A stretch of DNA of 47,777 bases from a virus, in the IMG/VR virus record IMGVR_UViG_3300006052_000012, positions 1 to 47,777 of that record; one strand, 5' to 3'. The notes under the pieces are model-generated. The model saw nothing but the letters and a program-made list of their open reading frames with translations, did not search any database and was not told the DNA's origin. Positions 13,598-20,735 of this stretch are shown here, piece after piece (the stretch's first letter is position 1; each line of letters starts with the position of its first letter). A program made the translations under genes and the position numbers.

Positions 13598-14419
13598 ATG
13601 ACAGAAAACAAATGGGTGCCTGAACTCACAGACCTCGCCTACCATGCTGATTACCAGCGCATCGGATCAAGTGGCATGAAGATCATGTTCACCCAGAGCC
13701 CACGACATTATAAGCATTACAAAGATTTTGGAATCGAAGTTACTGAAGCCATGGAGTTCGGAACAAAGGTTCACGACATTCTTTTTCACCCGCATCTTCG
13801 AGATAATATCAAGGTCGCTCCAAAGGTTGACCGCAGAACAACCGTCGGAAAAAACGAATACGCAAAATTCGAAATGTCGATCAAAGAAGATTCAATCGTT
13901 CTCAGTGACGCAGAAGCAGAGGCTTTGCTCGGGATGATTAAAAGCATTCAAGAACACCCCACCGCAAAAGTTTTGTTCAGTGACGGCATTCCTGAGTGCG
14001 CAGGATATTTCACAGATCCCAGAACTGGTCTTCAAATGAAGTGCAAGCCAGATTTCAGAAGGCACGAAGGAATCTTGGTTGATCTCAAGACCGCTAGAAG
14101 TGCTGATCCTTACGATTTCAAAAGGCAAGCTGAAGAATTGGGTTATCTCATTCAGGCGGCTTTTTATAGTAGAGGCTACGAAGCAATAGAAGGTAAACCC
14201 CCTAAGGCTTTTATCTTCGTAGCCGTCGAAAAAACCCCACCGTTTTACGAAGTCAGTTGCCATACCGTGACTGACGCGCAAATGGAACTTGGTCAACACC
14301 AGCTCGACATGTGTCTGGATAAATTGAACGAGTGCGCTTTAACAGGTAACTGGCCAGGGCGATGGGAGCGGTTAATGGATTTAAATATTTCAGATTACCA
14401 ATGGGAGAAAACGATATGA
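13598..14419 (+). CDS. RecE-like exonuclease, PDDEXK fold (273 aa)
   Basis: The protein fits the exodeoxyribonuclease VIII/RecE nuclease domain: SSGMKIMFTQSPRHYKHY, EFGTKVHDILFHP (H59), GIPECAGYF (E133), CKPDF (D152), ILVDLKTA (D162, K164) and a downstream QAAFYSRGY. These residues form the metal-binding core that resects 5' strands of double-stranded DNA ends. It is followed, with a 4-nt overlap, by a probable annealing-protein partner, so the pair should carry out phage homologous recombination. The weak GTGGGGGCGG before the ATG is unusual. Confidence 0.85.
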   Translation: MTENKWVPELTDLAYHADYQRIGSSGMKIMFTQSPRHYKHYKDFGIEVTEAMEFGTKVHDILFHPHLRDNIKVAPKVDRRTTVGKNEYAKFEMSIKEDSIVLSDAEAEALLGMIKSIQEHPTAKVLFSDGIPECAGYFTDPRTGLQMKCKPDFRRHEGILVDLKTARSADPYDFKRQAEELGYLIQAAFYSRGYEAIEGKPPKAFIFVAVEKTPPFYEVSCHTVTDAQMELGQHQLDMCLDKLNECALTGNWPGRWERLMDLNISDYQWEKTI

Positions 14420-15312
14420 GCGGACCAAGTGATTTATATGATGGCGATCAGTACGACGCTACGAACGAAGCTAAGAAAAAATTCGATATCAAACCACCAG
14501 AAGAAAACGCCTTAGAAGTTGTTCAAAGACCAGTGAGCGCAATGGCTGAAATTGAAAAAAGCCGTGCCGTGCAAGAGGTCCAGGCAGCTCTCGTGATTGC
14601 TAAGAAGTTTCCTCGCGATACGAACGCAGCACATACCGCGATCATGGAGAGTTGTAAGAGAATCAGTCTCGCGCAGCAAGCCATGTATTCTTACCCTCGC
14701 GGCGGACAAACTGTAACTGGCCCATCAATCAGACTCGCAGAAGTTTTAGCGCAAAACTGGGGTAATCTTGAGTTCGGAGTCAGAGAACTTGAGCGTAGAA
14801 ATGGTGTGAGTGTTGCCGAAAGCTATTGCTACGATTTACAAACGAACGTGAGACAGGTGAAAGTTTTCGAAGTAGCTCATGAGATTCAACTTAAAAACAA
14901 AGTTACGAAGAAGCTCACCGACCCGAGAGATATTTATGAGTTGGTGGCAAACAATGGCGCACGCAGAATGCGCGCATGTATTTTAGGAATCATCCCTGGA
15001 GACATCGTCGAAGACGCAGTAAAACAATGTAGGTCCACTCTCGCGAAAGGCGATGGCGCACCGATAGCTGATAGGATTCGAAAGGTCTTGCTCGCATTCA
15101 AAGACTTAGGTGTCTCTCAGGAGATGATTGAAAAACGCCTGAACCATAAAGCCGATCTGATCACTGGCGAAGAGATCGCGGAACTTCAGGGCTTATATAA
15201 CGCTCTAAAGGATAAGCAAGCCAAGCGCCAAGACTTCTTCGAGTTCAAAGAAGATGAAGACCCTACGAGTAAATCAGCAGAAGTGAATGCCGCGCTCGGT
15301 GTGAAAAAGTGA
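14416..15312 (+). CDS. Recombination-associated protein, probable annealing partner of RecE-like (298 aa)
   Basis: ATG 14416 overlaps the nuclease stop (ATGA) with GGGAG upstream. The core SYPRGGQTVTGPSIRLAEV, NWGNLEFGVREL, KLTDPRDIYELVANNGARR and ACILGIIPGDIVEDAV belongs to a conserved phage protein commonly next to RecE-like nucleases. That position suggests a single-strand annealing or ssDNA-binding role, but I cannot tie it by sequence alone to RecT, Red-beta or Sak. The C-terminal part is helical and acidic. Confidence 0.65.
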   Translation: MSGPSDLYDGDQYDATNEAKKKFDIKPPEENALEVVQRPVSAMAEIEKSRAVQEVQAALVIAKKFPRDTNAAHTAIMESCKRISLAQQAMYSYPRGGQTVTGPSIRLAEVLAQNWGNLEFGVRELERRNGVSVAESYCYDLQTNVRQVKVFEVAHEIQLKNKVTKKLTDPRDIYELVANNGARRMRACILGIIPGDIVEDAVKQCRSTLAKGDGAPIADRIRKVLLAFKDLGVSQEMIEKRLNHKADLITGEEIAELQGLYNALKDKQAKRQDFFEFKEDEDPTSKSAEVNAALGVKK

Positions 15313-15587
15313 AAGCCATGAACATAAATAATTGCGAACTTTTCATTTCAACCATTACGCCGAAAGAAGCTGCGAGTGCTCTCGAACTTAATTTTGAGAA
15401 TATGAGAATTGACCCCTACGAGTTTGTGATCGGTTCCATCAAAGGTGCGGCAGAACACAATCTTCAACCCGATTCTTTTTTGGCTGGAATAGTGACCGGA
15501 GTAGCGTTAGCACTGGGTAGCGAAGATAAAAGATTGAAAATGACAGTCGAGCAATTTTATAAAATAATGAAAGGCCAAAAAGCATGA
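15309..15587 (+). CDS. Hypothetical protein (92 aa)
   Basis: A GTG at 15309 overlaps the upstream stop (GTGA); the ATG at 15318 is an alternative start. The protein is a mixed alpha/beta sequence (ITPKEAASALELNFENM; FLAGIVTGVALALGSEDKR). No family is recognised. It is part of the recombination operon. Confidence 0.6.
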   Translation: MKAMNINNCELFISTITPKEAASALELNFENMRIDPYEFVIGSIKGAAEHNLQPDSFLAGIVTGVALALGSEDKRLKMTVEQFYKIMKGQKA

Positions 15588-15859
15588 CCGATATCGATCC
15601 AGTCAAAGACCCAATAGCGCCAAAGATTCCACCGATCACGAACGAAGAAAAAATCATGCTGGTTAAGTTCCGAGATCAGCAGTGGCAGCAAATCGTTTCT
15701 CCGAGATTCGGAAAGCCAAACGAAGAGATGGCTAAGTCGATTTTCTTAACATCGCTCACGGCGGTTTATTTAGAAGGGAAAAACAGACTTGCAAAAAGTG
15801 AAGAGATTCCTGCAGAAGTTGTTAGCGAAGCTGGAAAAGATGCTGAGGTGTTGTCATGA
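15584..15859 (+). CDS. Hypothetical protein (91 aa)
   Basis: Overlaps both neighbours by 4 nt. The sequence is Pro-rich at the start (DPVKDPIAPKIPPIT), then helical (MAKSIFLTSLTAVYLEGKNR) and acidic at the end. I do not recognise it. Confidence 0.6.
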   Translation: MTDIDPVKDPIAPKIPPITNEEKIMLVKFRDQQWQQIVSPRFGKPNEEMAKSIFLTSLTAVYLEGKNRLAKSEEIPAEVVSEAGKDAEVLS

Positions 15860-16047
15860 GTGAAGTGGTAAGTAAAAAATCACGTAAGTCGAGCCAGCGC
15901 TGGACACAAAATAGAAGCCTTCGAAGGATATTTTACAAGGAACCTAAAGGTGGAACTCTCATTTTGCCTTGGGAATACATGAAACAAAAAGCAGAAAAAT
16001 TTAATATTGGATCTTTTTCTGATTTGATCAAGAGTATCAAGAAGTAA
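15856..16047 (+). CDS. Small basic protein (63 aa)
   Basis: Very basic N-terminus (KKSRKSSQRWTQNRSLRR) followed by GGTLILPWEYMKQKAEKFN. A nucleic-acid-binding role is possible from charge. Coupled to the upstream gene by a 4-nt overlap. Confidence 0.6.
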   Translation: MSEVVSKKSRKSSQRWTQNRSLRRIFYKEPKGGTLILPWEYMKQKAEKFNIGSFSDLIKSIKK

Positions 16048-16048
16048 C

Positions 16049-16225
16049 ATGGATCAAATTTTAATAGGCGAGTTCCTAATTACTGAAAAAGAACCTGATA
16101 AACAAAATCCTAAGAGATGGTTTTGGATTCAAAAAGTTAGTGGTAAAGATGAAGGCGAAGCAATGGGAATCAGCGAGGAAAAATTAGCTGAAACCTTCGA
16201 AGAGTTCTGGAAGAAGGAGTTTTAA
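16049..16225 (+). CDS. Small acidic protein (58 aa)
   Basis: The ATG at 16049 follows the upstream stop by 1 nt, and the TAA at 16223-16225 touches the next ATG. The protein starts MDQILIGEFLITEKEPDK, contains RWFWIQK and ends in an acidic helix (LAETFEEFWKKEF). No family recognised. Gene packing supports it. Confidence 0.55.
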   Translation: MDQILIGEFLITEKEPDKQNPKRWFWIQKVSGKDEGEAMGISEEKLAETFEEFWKKEF

Positions 16226-16423
16226 ATGCAAGACAAATTCTGCCGTCGCTGCGGTAACACAGGCGAATATCGAGACGCTGTGCTGATGAGAAAGAACTTC
16301 TGCTTTTGCGAGCGAGGAACTTCTCTGAAGCAGATCACAGAAGATAAAGAAAAAAAGATCGAAATAAGATCCAAGAACGGCGTCATATTGCGCAGGGCTA
16401 AAGAGGAACAGGTGAGCGCTTGA
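16226..16423 (+). CDS. Small zinc-knuckle protein (65 aa)
   Basis: FCRRCGNTGEY at residues 5-15 and NFCFCERG at 24-31 make a probable four-cysteine zinc site like those of DnaJ-type or phage zinc-ribbon proteins. AAGGAG lies 7 nt upstream of the ATG. The rest is charged and helical. Confidence 0.6.
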   Translation: MQDKFCRRCGNTGEYRDAVLMRKNFCFCERGTSLKQITEDKEKKIEIRSKNGVILRRAKEEQVSA

Positions 16424-16536
16424 TTTGCTTCGAAGCGTTCTACGCATACCGTAAGAGAATTAAAAGACGCAGAGCAATCATGATCGGATTGATCGTTTTC
16501 CTTTCTATCATAATGATCCACCGAGTTGTCCTATGA
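16420..16536 (+). CDS. Very small single-pass membrane protein (38 aa)
   Basis: A TTG at 16420 forms a TTGA overlap with the upstream stop and has AGGTGA 5 nt upstream; the stop overlaps the next ATG. Residues 9-18 are a basic patch (AYRKRIKRRR) followed by a hydrophobic helix IMIGLIVFLSIIMI. The positive-inside pattern suggests the C-terminus faces the periplasm. Function unknown. Confidence 0.55.
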   Translation: MICFEAFYAYRKRIKRRRAIMIGLIVFLSIIMIHRVVL

Positions 16537-16748
16537 AGATCCTGGTAGGAATGTGCAAGAACGATCAATATAAAAAGCCAGGTTGTAACTTCATTACAAC
16601 ATCGAGAGCTGTTTCAATTTGCCCTATTTGCAAATATTCGTTATTTTGGCGCAAGATGAAGCCCGAGCTGCTGGAGTTGATCAAGCAGAATGATGTTTCG
16701 CAGAAGAAGAAGATTTCGCTAAATATGCAGTGGAGGTGTATCGCTTGA
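16533..16748 (+). CDS. Zinc-ribbon-like small protein (71 aa)
   Basis: Cysteines at positions 8, 18, 30 and 33 (GMCKND; PGCNF; ICPICKY) suggest a zinc ribbon. The C-terminal half is basic and helical. ATGA overlap with the upstream membrane protein. No family recognised. Confidence 0.6.
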   Translation: MKILVGMCKNDQYKKPGCNFITTSRAVSICPICKYSLFWRKMKPELLELIKQNDVSQKKKISLNMQWRCIA

Positions 16749-16915
16749 GAGTCATGATCAAATTTTACACCAAAGAACCTAAGCCAATAGAAGAGTACGA
16801 TCTTCTCGGGCCTTCTGAAATGCAGGAATTTCTCGAAGCAATTGTGAAATACACACAGCTCAAGGCTAAGTTTGTGGTTTATCAGGTCGGAGAATGTGTT
16901 GGAGATTTCTCTTGA
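16745..16915 (+). CDS. Hypothetical protein (56 aa)
   Basis: The start is TTG 16745, with GGAGGT at 16732-16737 (7 nt spacer) and a TTGA overlap on the upstream stop; ATG 16754 is the alternative. The protein is an alpha/beta mix (VMIKFYTKEPKPIEEYDLL; FVVYQVGECVGDF). No family recognised. Confidence 0.55.
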   Translation: MRVMIKFYTKEPKPIEEYDLLGPSEMQEFLEAIVKYTQLKAKFVVYQVGECVGDFS

Positions 16916-17256
16916 ATTTAGAAGAACCTCCATTCAAACATTGCGAAGAATATATTCGTGATAAATCTCAGCCAAAATGCTTGCGTAAATTCTTGCTTTA
17001 TAAAAGAATTCCAGCAGCTTGGCAGTTCACTAGATGGAGAGAAGCATGGGGCAATCCTAAGCTTTTCGCAACATATAAAGAACCTAACGGTCCTGGTGGT
17101 AGAAAAGGTAAAACAAAAAGAGTTAGAGTTGTCATGGCATCTCGCTTCGGAGATGTTGGGATCACAACTAATTTAGAAAGAGAAAACGGTTATCAAGCTA
17201 GAGTTCCAGTGGAACACCTAACTGATTTTTCTGAAGAACAAGAAGTGAAAAAATGA
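16912..17256 (+). CDS. Hypothetical basic protein (114 aa)
   Basis: The start is TTG 16912 with GGAG 8 nt upstream and a TTGA overlap on the upstream stop. The central part is Trp/Arg-rich (AWQFTRWREAWGNPKLFAT), then a Gly/Lys loop (GPGGRKGKTKRVRVV) and a beta-type C-terminus. RNA or DNA binding is plausible from charge only. Confidence 0.55.
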   Translation: MNLEEPPFKHCEEYIRDKSQPKCLRKFLLYKRIPAAWQFTRWREAWGNPKLFATYKEPNGPGGRKGKTKRVRVVMASRFGDVGITTNLERENGYQARVPVEHLTDFSEEQEVKK

Positions 17257-17507
17257 GTGATGATTTGGTTCCCAAAGCTGATGGGATTAAACTTGATAAG
17301 GACTCTGGAAATGGCGCGCAGAAGTACGGTTTCGGTGTCAGGCCAAAAAGATCAAGAAAAAGAGCGTTCTGGAGAGCGCTGAAGCGTGGAGAGTTTTGGG
17401 CTGTTCAGTTAAACCAGCTCAGAAAACTGGTTCAGGACATCATAAACAATCCATTACCAAAAGATTCTTCATCATGGGTAAAAACTTTCGATGGTAAAAA
17501 AGAATGA
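17253..17507 (+). CDS. Hypothetical basic protein (84 aa)
   Basis: ATG 17253 overlaps the upstream stop by 4 nt. The centre GVRPKRSRKRAFWRALKRGEFWA is strongly basic, followed by LNQLRKLVQDIINNPLP. No family recognised. Confidence 0.55.
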   Translation: MSDDLVPKADGIKLDKDSGNGAQKYGFGVRPKRSRKRAFWRALKRGEFWAVQLNQLRKLVQDIINNPLPKDSSSWVKTFDGKKE

Positions 17508-17752
17508 GTAAAAAACCACCTGAGAAAATGGTCGAATTCAATTTCAGTAAGCCTGAAGATGCGCGCAAGTTCCTGAGAGATTTGAGACTGCCAGATGGAA
17601 ATAGGATCACGTTCGTTAAGACAGCGAGCGGAGTTCACCATTTCGACAACACGACTGACGAACTTATTTGCAGTTTTGCTCAACAAATTTATGATGATAT
17701 CTACGTTCCGAGCGAAGGCGATTGCTATTTAGAAGAACCAATGTTGCATTAA
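17504..17752 (+). CDS. Hypothetical protein (82 aa)
   Basis: The protein appears to be a compact alpha/beta domain (PEDARKFLRDLRLPDGNRITFVKT; HHFDNTTDELICSFAQQIYDD shown in part). It is the last gene of the plus-strand operon that starts at 13598. No family recognised. Confidence 0.55.
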   Translation: MSKKPPEKMVEFNFSKPEDARKFLRDLRLPDGNRITFVKTASGVHHFDNTTDELICSFAQQIYDDIYVPSEGDCYLEEPMLH

Positions 17753-17773
17753 AAGTTCCCGTAAAGGGATACT

Positions 17774-17840
17774 TCATGGGGTGCGGCAAGGACTTATGAC
17801 CCTTGAGGAGCCGCTGACGGTTCAATTCCGGCCCCATGAT
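17774..17840 (+). tRNA. Atypical tRNA-like element without a D-arm, loop anticodon TAT
   Basis: TCATGGG (17774-17780) pairs perfectly with CCCATGA (17833-17839), and GACGG-TTCAATT-CCGGC is a T-arm with one mismatch. Instead of separate D- and anticodon arms there is one long arm: GCGGC (17783-17787) pairs with GCCGC (17810-17814) and AAGG with CCTT, capped by the loop CTTATGA, with five unpaired bases on one side. In tRNA numbering the loop gives anticodon TAT (isoleucine AUA). It may be a degenerate tRNA or a functional minimal tRNA-like RNA. Confidence 0.5.
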
Positions 17841-17943
17841 TTTATCGCTTATAGATTGTAAAATCGATTTATCACCTATGAGTTGTAAAACTTAACAAAA
17901 TGTTAGGTATAGACAAAAAAACAACTTCTGTTACAACTTTCTA
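17841..17943 (+). promoter_or_regulatory. Regulatory region with promoter and repeated AGTTGT/ACAACT sites
   Basis: Between the tRNA-like element and the Fis-type gene lie TTGTAAAA twice, 27 nt apart (17856 and 17883), the inverted pair AGTTGTAA/TTACAACT (17881-17888, 17931-17938), another ACAACTT (17921) and CTTAACA/TGTTAGG around AAA (17891-17907). TAGACA (17910-17915), 16 nt and TACAAC (17932-17937) form a moderate promoter ending 6 nt before the ATG. The repeats overlap this promoter, suggesting autoregulation or a repressor/activator site. Confidence 0.5.
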
Positions 17944-18174
17944 ATGGAAGAAGAAAAGAATTTTTACGAGGTAAAATTCAAGGAAAACATCGGTTTCATG
18001 AAAATGAAGCACGAGTTCGAAAGGAACTTGGTAGCATGGGCTTTGGCTCAGTTCAACTATAGCCGTGTAAAAGCTGCCAAATTCTTGAAAATGAATCGAT
18101 CGACAATGATCGAAATCATGAAAAGATATGACCTCGGAGTCATCAGAAGATACAAAAGAAATGATAAAATTTAA
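17944..18174 (+). CDS. Fis-type HTH DNA-binding protein (76 aa)
   Basis: Residues 24-66 (HEFERNLVAWALAQFNYSR; VKAAKFLKMNRSTMIEIMKRY) match the pattern of the Fis/NtrC-type C-terminal helix-turn-helix, including the AA..L...R.T core. The N-terminus is short, as in Fis itself. It is a single gene with its own promoter, flanked by two tRNA-like elements, with no Shine-Dalgarno. It is probably a phage transcription regulator, perhaps of its own repeat-rich promoter or of the late genes beginning just downstream. Confidence 0.75.
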   Translation: MEEEKNFYEVKFKENIGFMKMKHEFERNLVAWALAQFNYSRVKAAKFLKMNRSTMIEIMKRYDLGVIRRYKRNDKI

Positions 18175-18176
18175 GG

Positions 18177-18257
18177 TGGCCCGTAGCTCAGCGGTAGAGC
18201 AATTGCGCGAGCCTTATAAGCCGCAAATGGACGTGGGTTCGACTCCCATCGGGTCGC
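18177..18257 (+). tRNA. tRNA with enlarged anticodon loop, candidate tRNA-Ile(TAT)
   Basis: The D-arm GCTC-AGCGGTA-GAGC (18186-18200) and T-arm GTGGG-TTCGACT-CCCAT are textbook, including A- and B-box consensus. The acceptor pairs GGCCCG with CGGGTC and continues outward to 9 bp (18175-18183 with 18250-18258, two G-U pairs). The anticodon stem TTGCG/CGCAA (18203-18207, 18222-18226) encloses 14 bases rather than 7; inside, GC/GC closes a 7-base loop CTTATAA, reading anticodon TAT (Ile, AUA). CCA is not encoded. The RNA gene is clear; its decoding function is not. Confidence 0.7.
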
Positions 18258-18276
18258 CTATCTTTAAGGAGAAGGC

Positions 18277-19317
18277 ATGAAACCCTTAACAATTATTTGT
18301 CCAAATCCAAAAGACGCGACTTCATTTTACCGAGGCATTGGACCTTTCGGGACTTTGATGGATGAGATGAAAGATTTTGAATGCACATTTCCTAACTCGG
18401 TTTCATGGGATGCGGTGAAGATTTCATCAGGTGTTTTCATGCAACGCCCATTCACAACTCAGCACGTTCAAATTTGCGAGATCGTGAAATCGAACAAGAA
18501 AAACCTTTGGATCGATTACGATGACTATCTTTTGAATGTGCCCATGGATAATCCAACTTGGGGAATTTACGGGGATCCAGCGATCAAGGAAAACATCATT
18601 AAATGTTTAGTCCATGCGGATGTGGTGAGTGTGAGTACGCCTTACCTAGAGGAATGCTTGAGACAGGAAATGATCAACGCCGAGGTTTTGAAAAACCCAG
18701 GAGTTACATTGCCAGAGTTCCACGTGATACCTAACGCTTACGATGAATCGCTTTTCACTCCAGCACAGCGCCATGAAAAAAGACCTAAGCTCATTGTTTG
18801 GCGAGGGAGCGAAACACACGTCCGAGATGTGCTCACTTACGCCGAAGAGATTATTGAGATTTCAAATCAGCACCCAGACTGGACTTGGCTCTTCGTCGGA
18901 ATGCCGCCATGGATGTTGATCGAGAGAATGCCGAAAGGGAGATGCATATGGCAAAAAGCACTCGACCCGATTCAATACAACGATTATTTGAAAGGTTGTC
19001 AGCCAGATATTTGCATCGTTCCTCTGCACTTCTCGCCATTCAACTTATGCAAATCGAACATAGCTTGGATCGAAGCAACCCATGCTGGTGCCGTAGTACT
19101 CGCCCCCGACGCCCCAGAGTGGAGAAAACCAGGCGTCACGACCTATAACAACCAAGCCGATTTCAAGAACGGATTACTGAAGCTCATGGGTACGAGTGGA
19201 CAGCTTAAACAAACCTTAAATAAAATGAGTTTAGAGCACATCCAACGCGAGTTAACTTTAAAGGTGACGAACAAGAAAAGGGCAGAGATACTGAGTAAAT
19301 GGTTCCAGATCACTTAG
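18277..19317 (+). CDS. GT-B-type glycosyltransferase (346 aa)
   Basis: AAGGAG lies 5 nt before ATG 18277. The N-terminal domain begins LTIICPNPKDATSFYRG and has NLWIDYDDYLLNVP (residues 76-89) and DVVSVSTPYLEECL; the C-terminal domain has IVWRGSETHVRDV (about 168), WLFVGMPPWM and the donor-site segment FNLCKSNIAWIEATHAGAVVLAP. This is the layout of GT4-like enzymes. It is not with the sugar cassette but immediately before recombination and terminase genes, so DNA glucosylation is one option; virion or host-surface glycosylation is another. Confidence 0.78.
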   Translation: MKPLTIICPNPKDATSFYRGIGPFGTLMDEMKDFECTFPNSVSWDAVKISSGVFMQRPFTTQHVQICEIVKSNKKNLWIDYDDYLLNVPMDNPTWGIYGDPAIKENIIKCLVHADVVSVSTPYLEECLRQEMINAEVLKNPGVTLPEFHVIPNAYDESLFTPAQRHEKRPKLIVWRGSETHVRDVLTYAEEIIEISNQHPDWTWLFVGMPPWMLIERMPKGRCIWQKALDPIQYNDYLKGCQPDICIVPLHFSPFNLCKSNIAWIEATHAGAVVLAPDAPEWRKPGVTTYNNQADFKNGLLKLMGTSGQLKQTLNKMSLEHIQRELTLKVTNKKRAEILSKWFQIT

Positions 19318-19700
19318 ACGAAAAGACAGTCCTCTTCGCCTGCTTCATCTCTGGAAAAATGCCTTCGGTGAACCACTATCTGAAAAAAGGCCGTCATGGT
19401 TTTTACAAAGACAATGCCCAAAAAGATATCGAGCAGAGCATTTTCATGCAGCTCAAGTTCCATCTCTCCGGACGTAAATTCGATACCTCGAAGCAATACA
19501 GAATCGACATGTTCTTTCATGGAAAGTTTTTCAATAAAAACAACACCATCACTAGAGTTGACGTTGACAATAAGTCCAAGGTTGCGCTAGACGTTTTCAT
19601 GAAAGCTACAGGAATACCGGACGAGAACTTTTTCACGGTTGTTCTTAAAAAAGTGCATTCCGACAAAGAAGGCGTCACTTATCAGCTCAGCGAGGCTTGA
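19299..19700 (+). CDS. RusA-like Holliday junction resolvase (133 aa)
   Basis: KMPSVNHYLKKGRHGFY, TRVDVDNKSKVALDVFMKATGIPDENFF and VVLKKVHSDKEG follow the RusA pattern, with metal-binding aspartates likely D88, D90 and D108. RusA resolvases cut four-way DNA junctions after recombination or before packaging. The start at ATG 19299 overlaps the glycosyltransferase by 19 nt; ribosome-binding evidence is weak, so a slightly different start is possible. Lying just before terminase fits the usual phage order. Confidence 0.82.
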   Translation: MVPDHLDEKTVLFACFISGKMPSVNHYLKKGRHGFYKDNAQKDIEQSIFMQLKFHLSGRKFDTSKQYRIDMFFHGKFFNKNNTITRVDVDNKSKVALDVFMKATGIPDENFFTVVLKKVHSDKEGVTYQLSEA

Positions 19701-19969
19701 CAAACGTAAGACGCATCGTCAGACTCTACACCATGATAGATCCAAAACTCAGTACTGTACACGACGCGTTAAACGAAAGTCTCTTCGATGCCGACCGCGA
19801 AGCGATGATCCAAGGTTCCTACCGAATCGATAAGGAGATCAAAGAAGCTGCCGAGAAGATTTGCGAAGCTAATGGCACTTCACTTTCCAGGTTCGTCAGG
19901 AACTGCGTATTAGCTCTGGTAAGGGATTACGTCCCTGGAGTCGACCATGAGCGACGAGAACAAGAATAA
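19697..19969 (+). CDS. Small putative DNA-binding protein, RHH-like C-terminus (90 aa)
   Basis: The TTG at 19697 forms a TTGA overlap with the resolvase stop; ATG 19733 is an alternative, and neither has a good ribosome-binding site. Residues 42-80 (YRIDKEIKEAAEKICEANG; TSLSRFVRNCVLALVRDY) show a beta-strand plus two helices as in CopG/Arc ribbon-helix-helix proteins. It could be a regulator or a packaging accessory factor; the assignment is tentative. Confidence 0.5.
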   Translation: MTNVRRIVRLYTMIDPKLSTVHDALNESLFDADREAMIQGSYRIDKEIKEAAEKICEANGTSLSRFVRNCVLALVRDYVPGVDHERREQE

Positions 19970-20735
19970 CGAAGAGGGTCAAAAACGTAAGTACGGCAAA
20001 ACGAACTCAGACCCCATCGAAGTAACGAACACCCGCAGAGTTTCGCCTGTCCCAGTCCTGCCAGACGCGAGGCACGGAAACATCGATAAAGATAAAATGC
20101 GTGAGCTCTATATGCTCTCGAAGCATCTCGAATGGACTCCTTTTGCGAAATCCATAAACATCGATCCAGTCAGGTCAAGATCCGAGTTCCCTTTCAAGGG
20201 TTGGGTCAAGGAAAAGAAAAATAAGCTTTTACTCGAGACAGCGGAAACCATGTCCGAGTCACTCTTCAACCTCTCGGCTGAATGGCAAGGGCAAATCGTT
20301 AAAACCCTGAAAGAATACCCAGAATCTGCCGACATGATGATGAAGCTCATCAACGAGAAAATGAACTCAATTGTCGAAGGCATTCAATCTGATAAGAAAA
20401 ACGGAAACCGTAATAACTTTGATAAAGTTTGGCCAGCGAGTCTCAATCAATTGGCCGGTGCTATGAAGCAAGTCGTCGAAACAAAGATGAAGCTTCTCAT
20501 GATTGATAAATGGTCGATCAGCGCAGCCCAGCAAGGCGTTCAAAAAACGATCGAGGATAGTGACACTTCTACAGAAAATCAAAACGACTGGACGATCACG
20601 ATCAAGGGTGGCCAAGACTTCACAGGTAAAGAGTTCGAGAATATGATGACCCAATGGGTTGACCGTAAACCAGAAATAGAGCTCGAACCTGGTCCTAATG
20701 AAGTCCCTCACGAGGATCCAGATGCCCAAGATTGA
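19947..20735 (+). CDS. Putative terminase small subunit (262 aa)
   Basis: GGAG is 6 nt before ATG 19947. The N-terminal part is basic and Pro-rich, then residues 48-85 (DKDKMRELYMLSKHLEWTPFA and the following PFKGWVKEKKNK) may form a DNA-binding helix-turn-helix, followed by a helical oligomerisation region and an acidic C-terminus. The position directly upstream of the large terminase is the main argument. Sequence signals for TerS are always weak. Confidence 0.6.
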   Translation: MSDENKNNEEGQKRKYGKTNSDPIEVTNTRRVSPVPVLPDARHGNIDKDKMRELYMLSKHLEWTPFAKSINIDPVRSRSEFPFKGWVKEKKNKLLLETAETMSESLFNLSAEWQGQIVKTLKEYPESADMMMKLINEKMNSIVEGIQSDKKNGNRNNFDKVWPASLNQLAGAMKQVVETKMKLLMIDKWSISAAQQGVQKTIEDSDTSTENQNDWTITIKGGQDFTGKEFENMMTQWVDRKPEIELEPGPNEVPHEDPDAQD

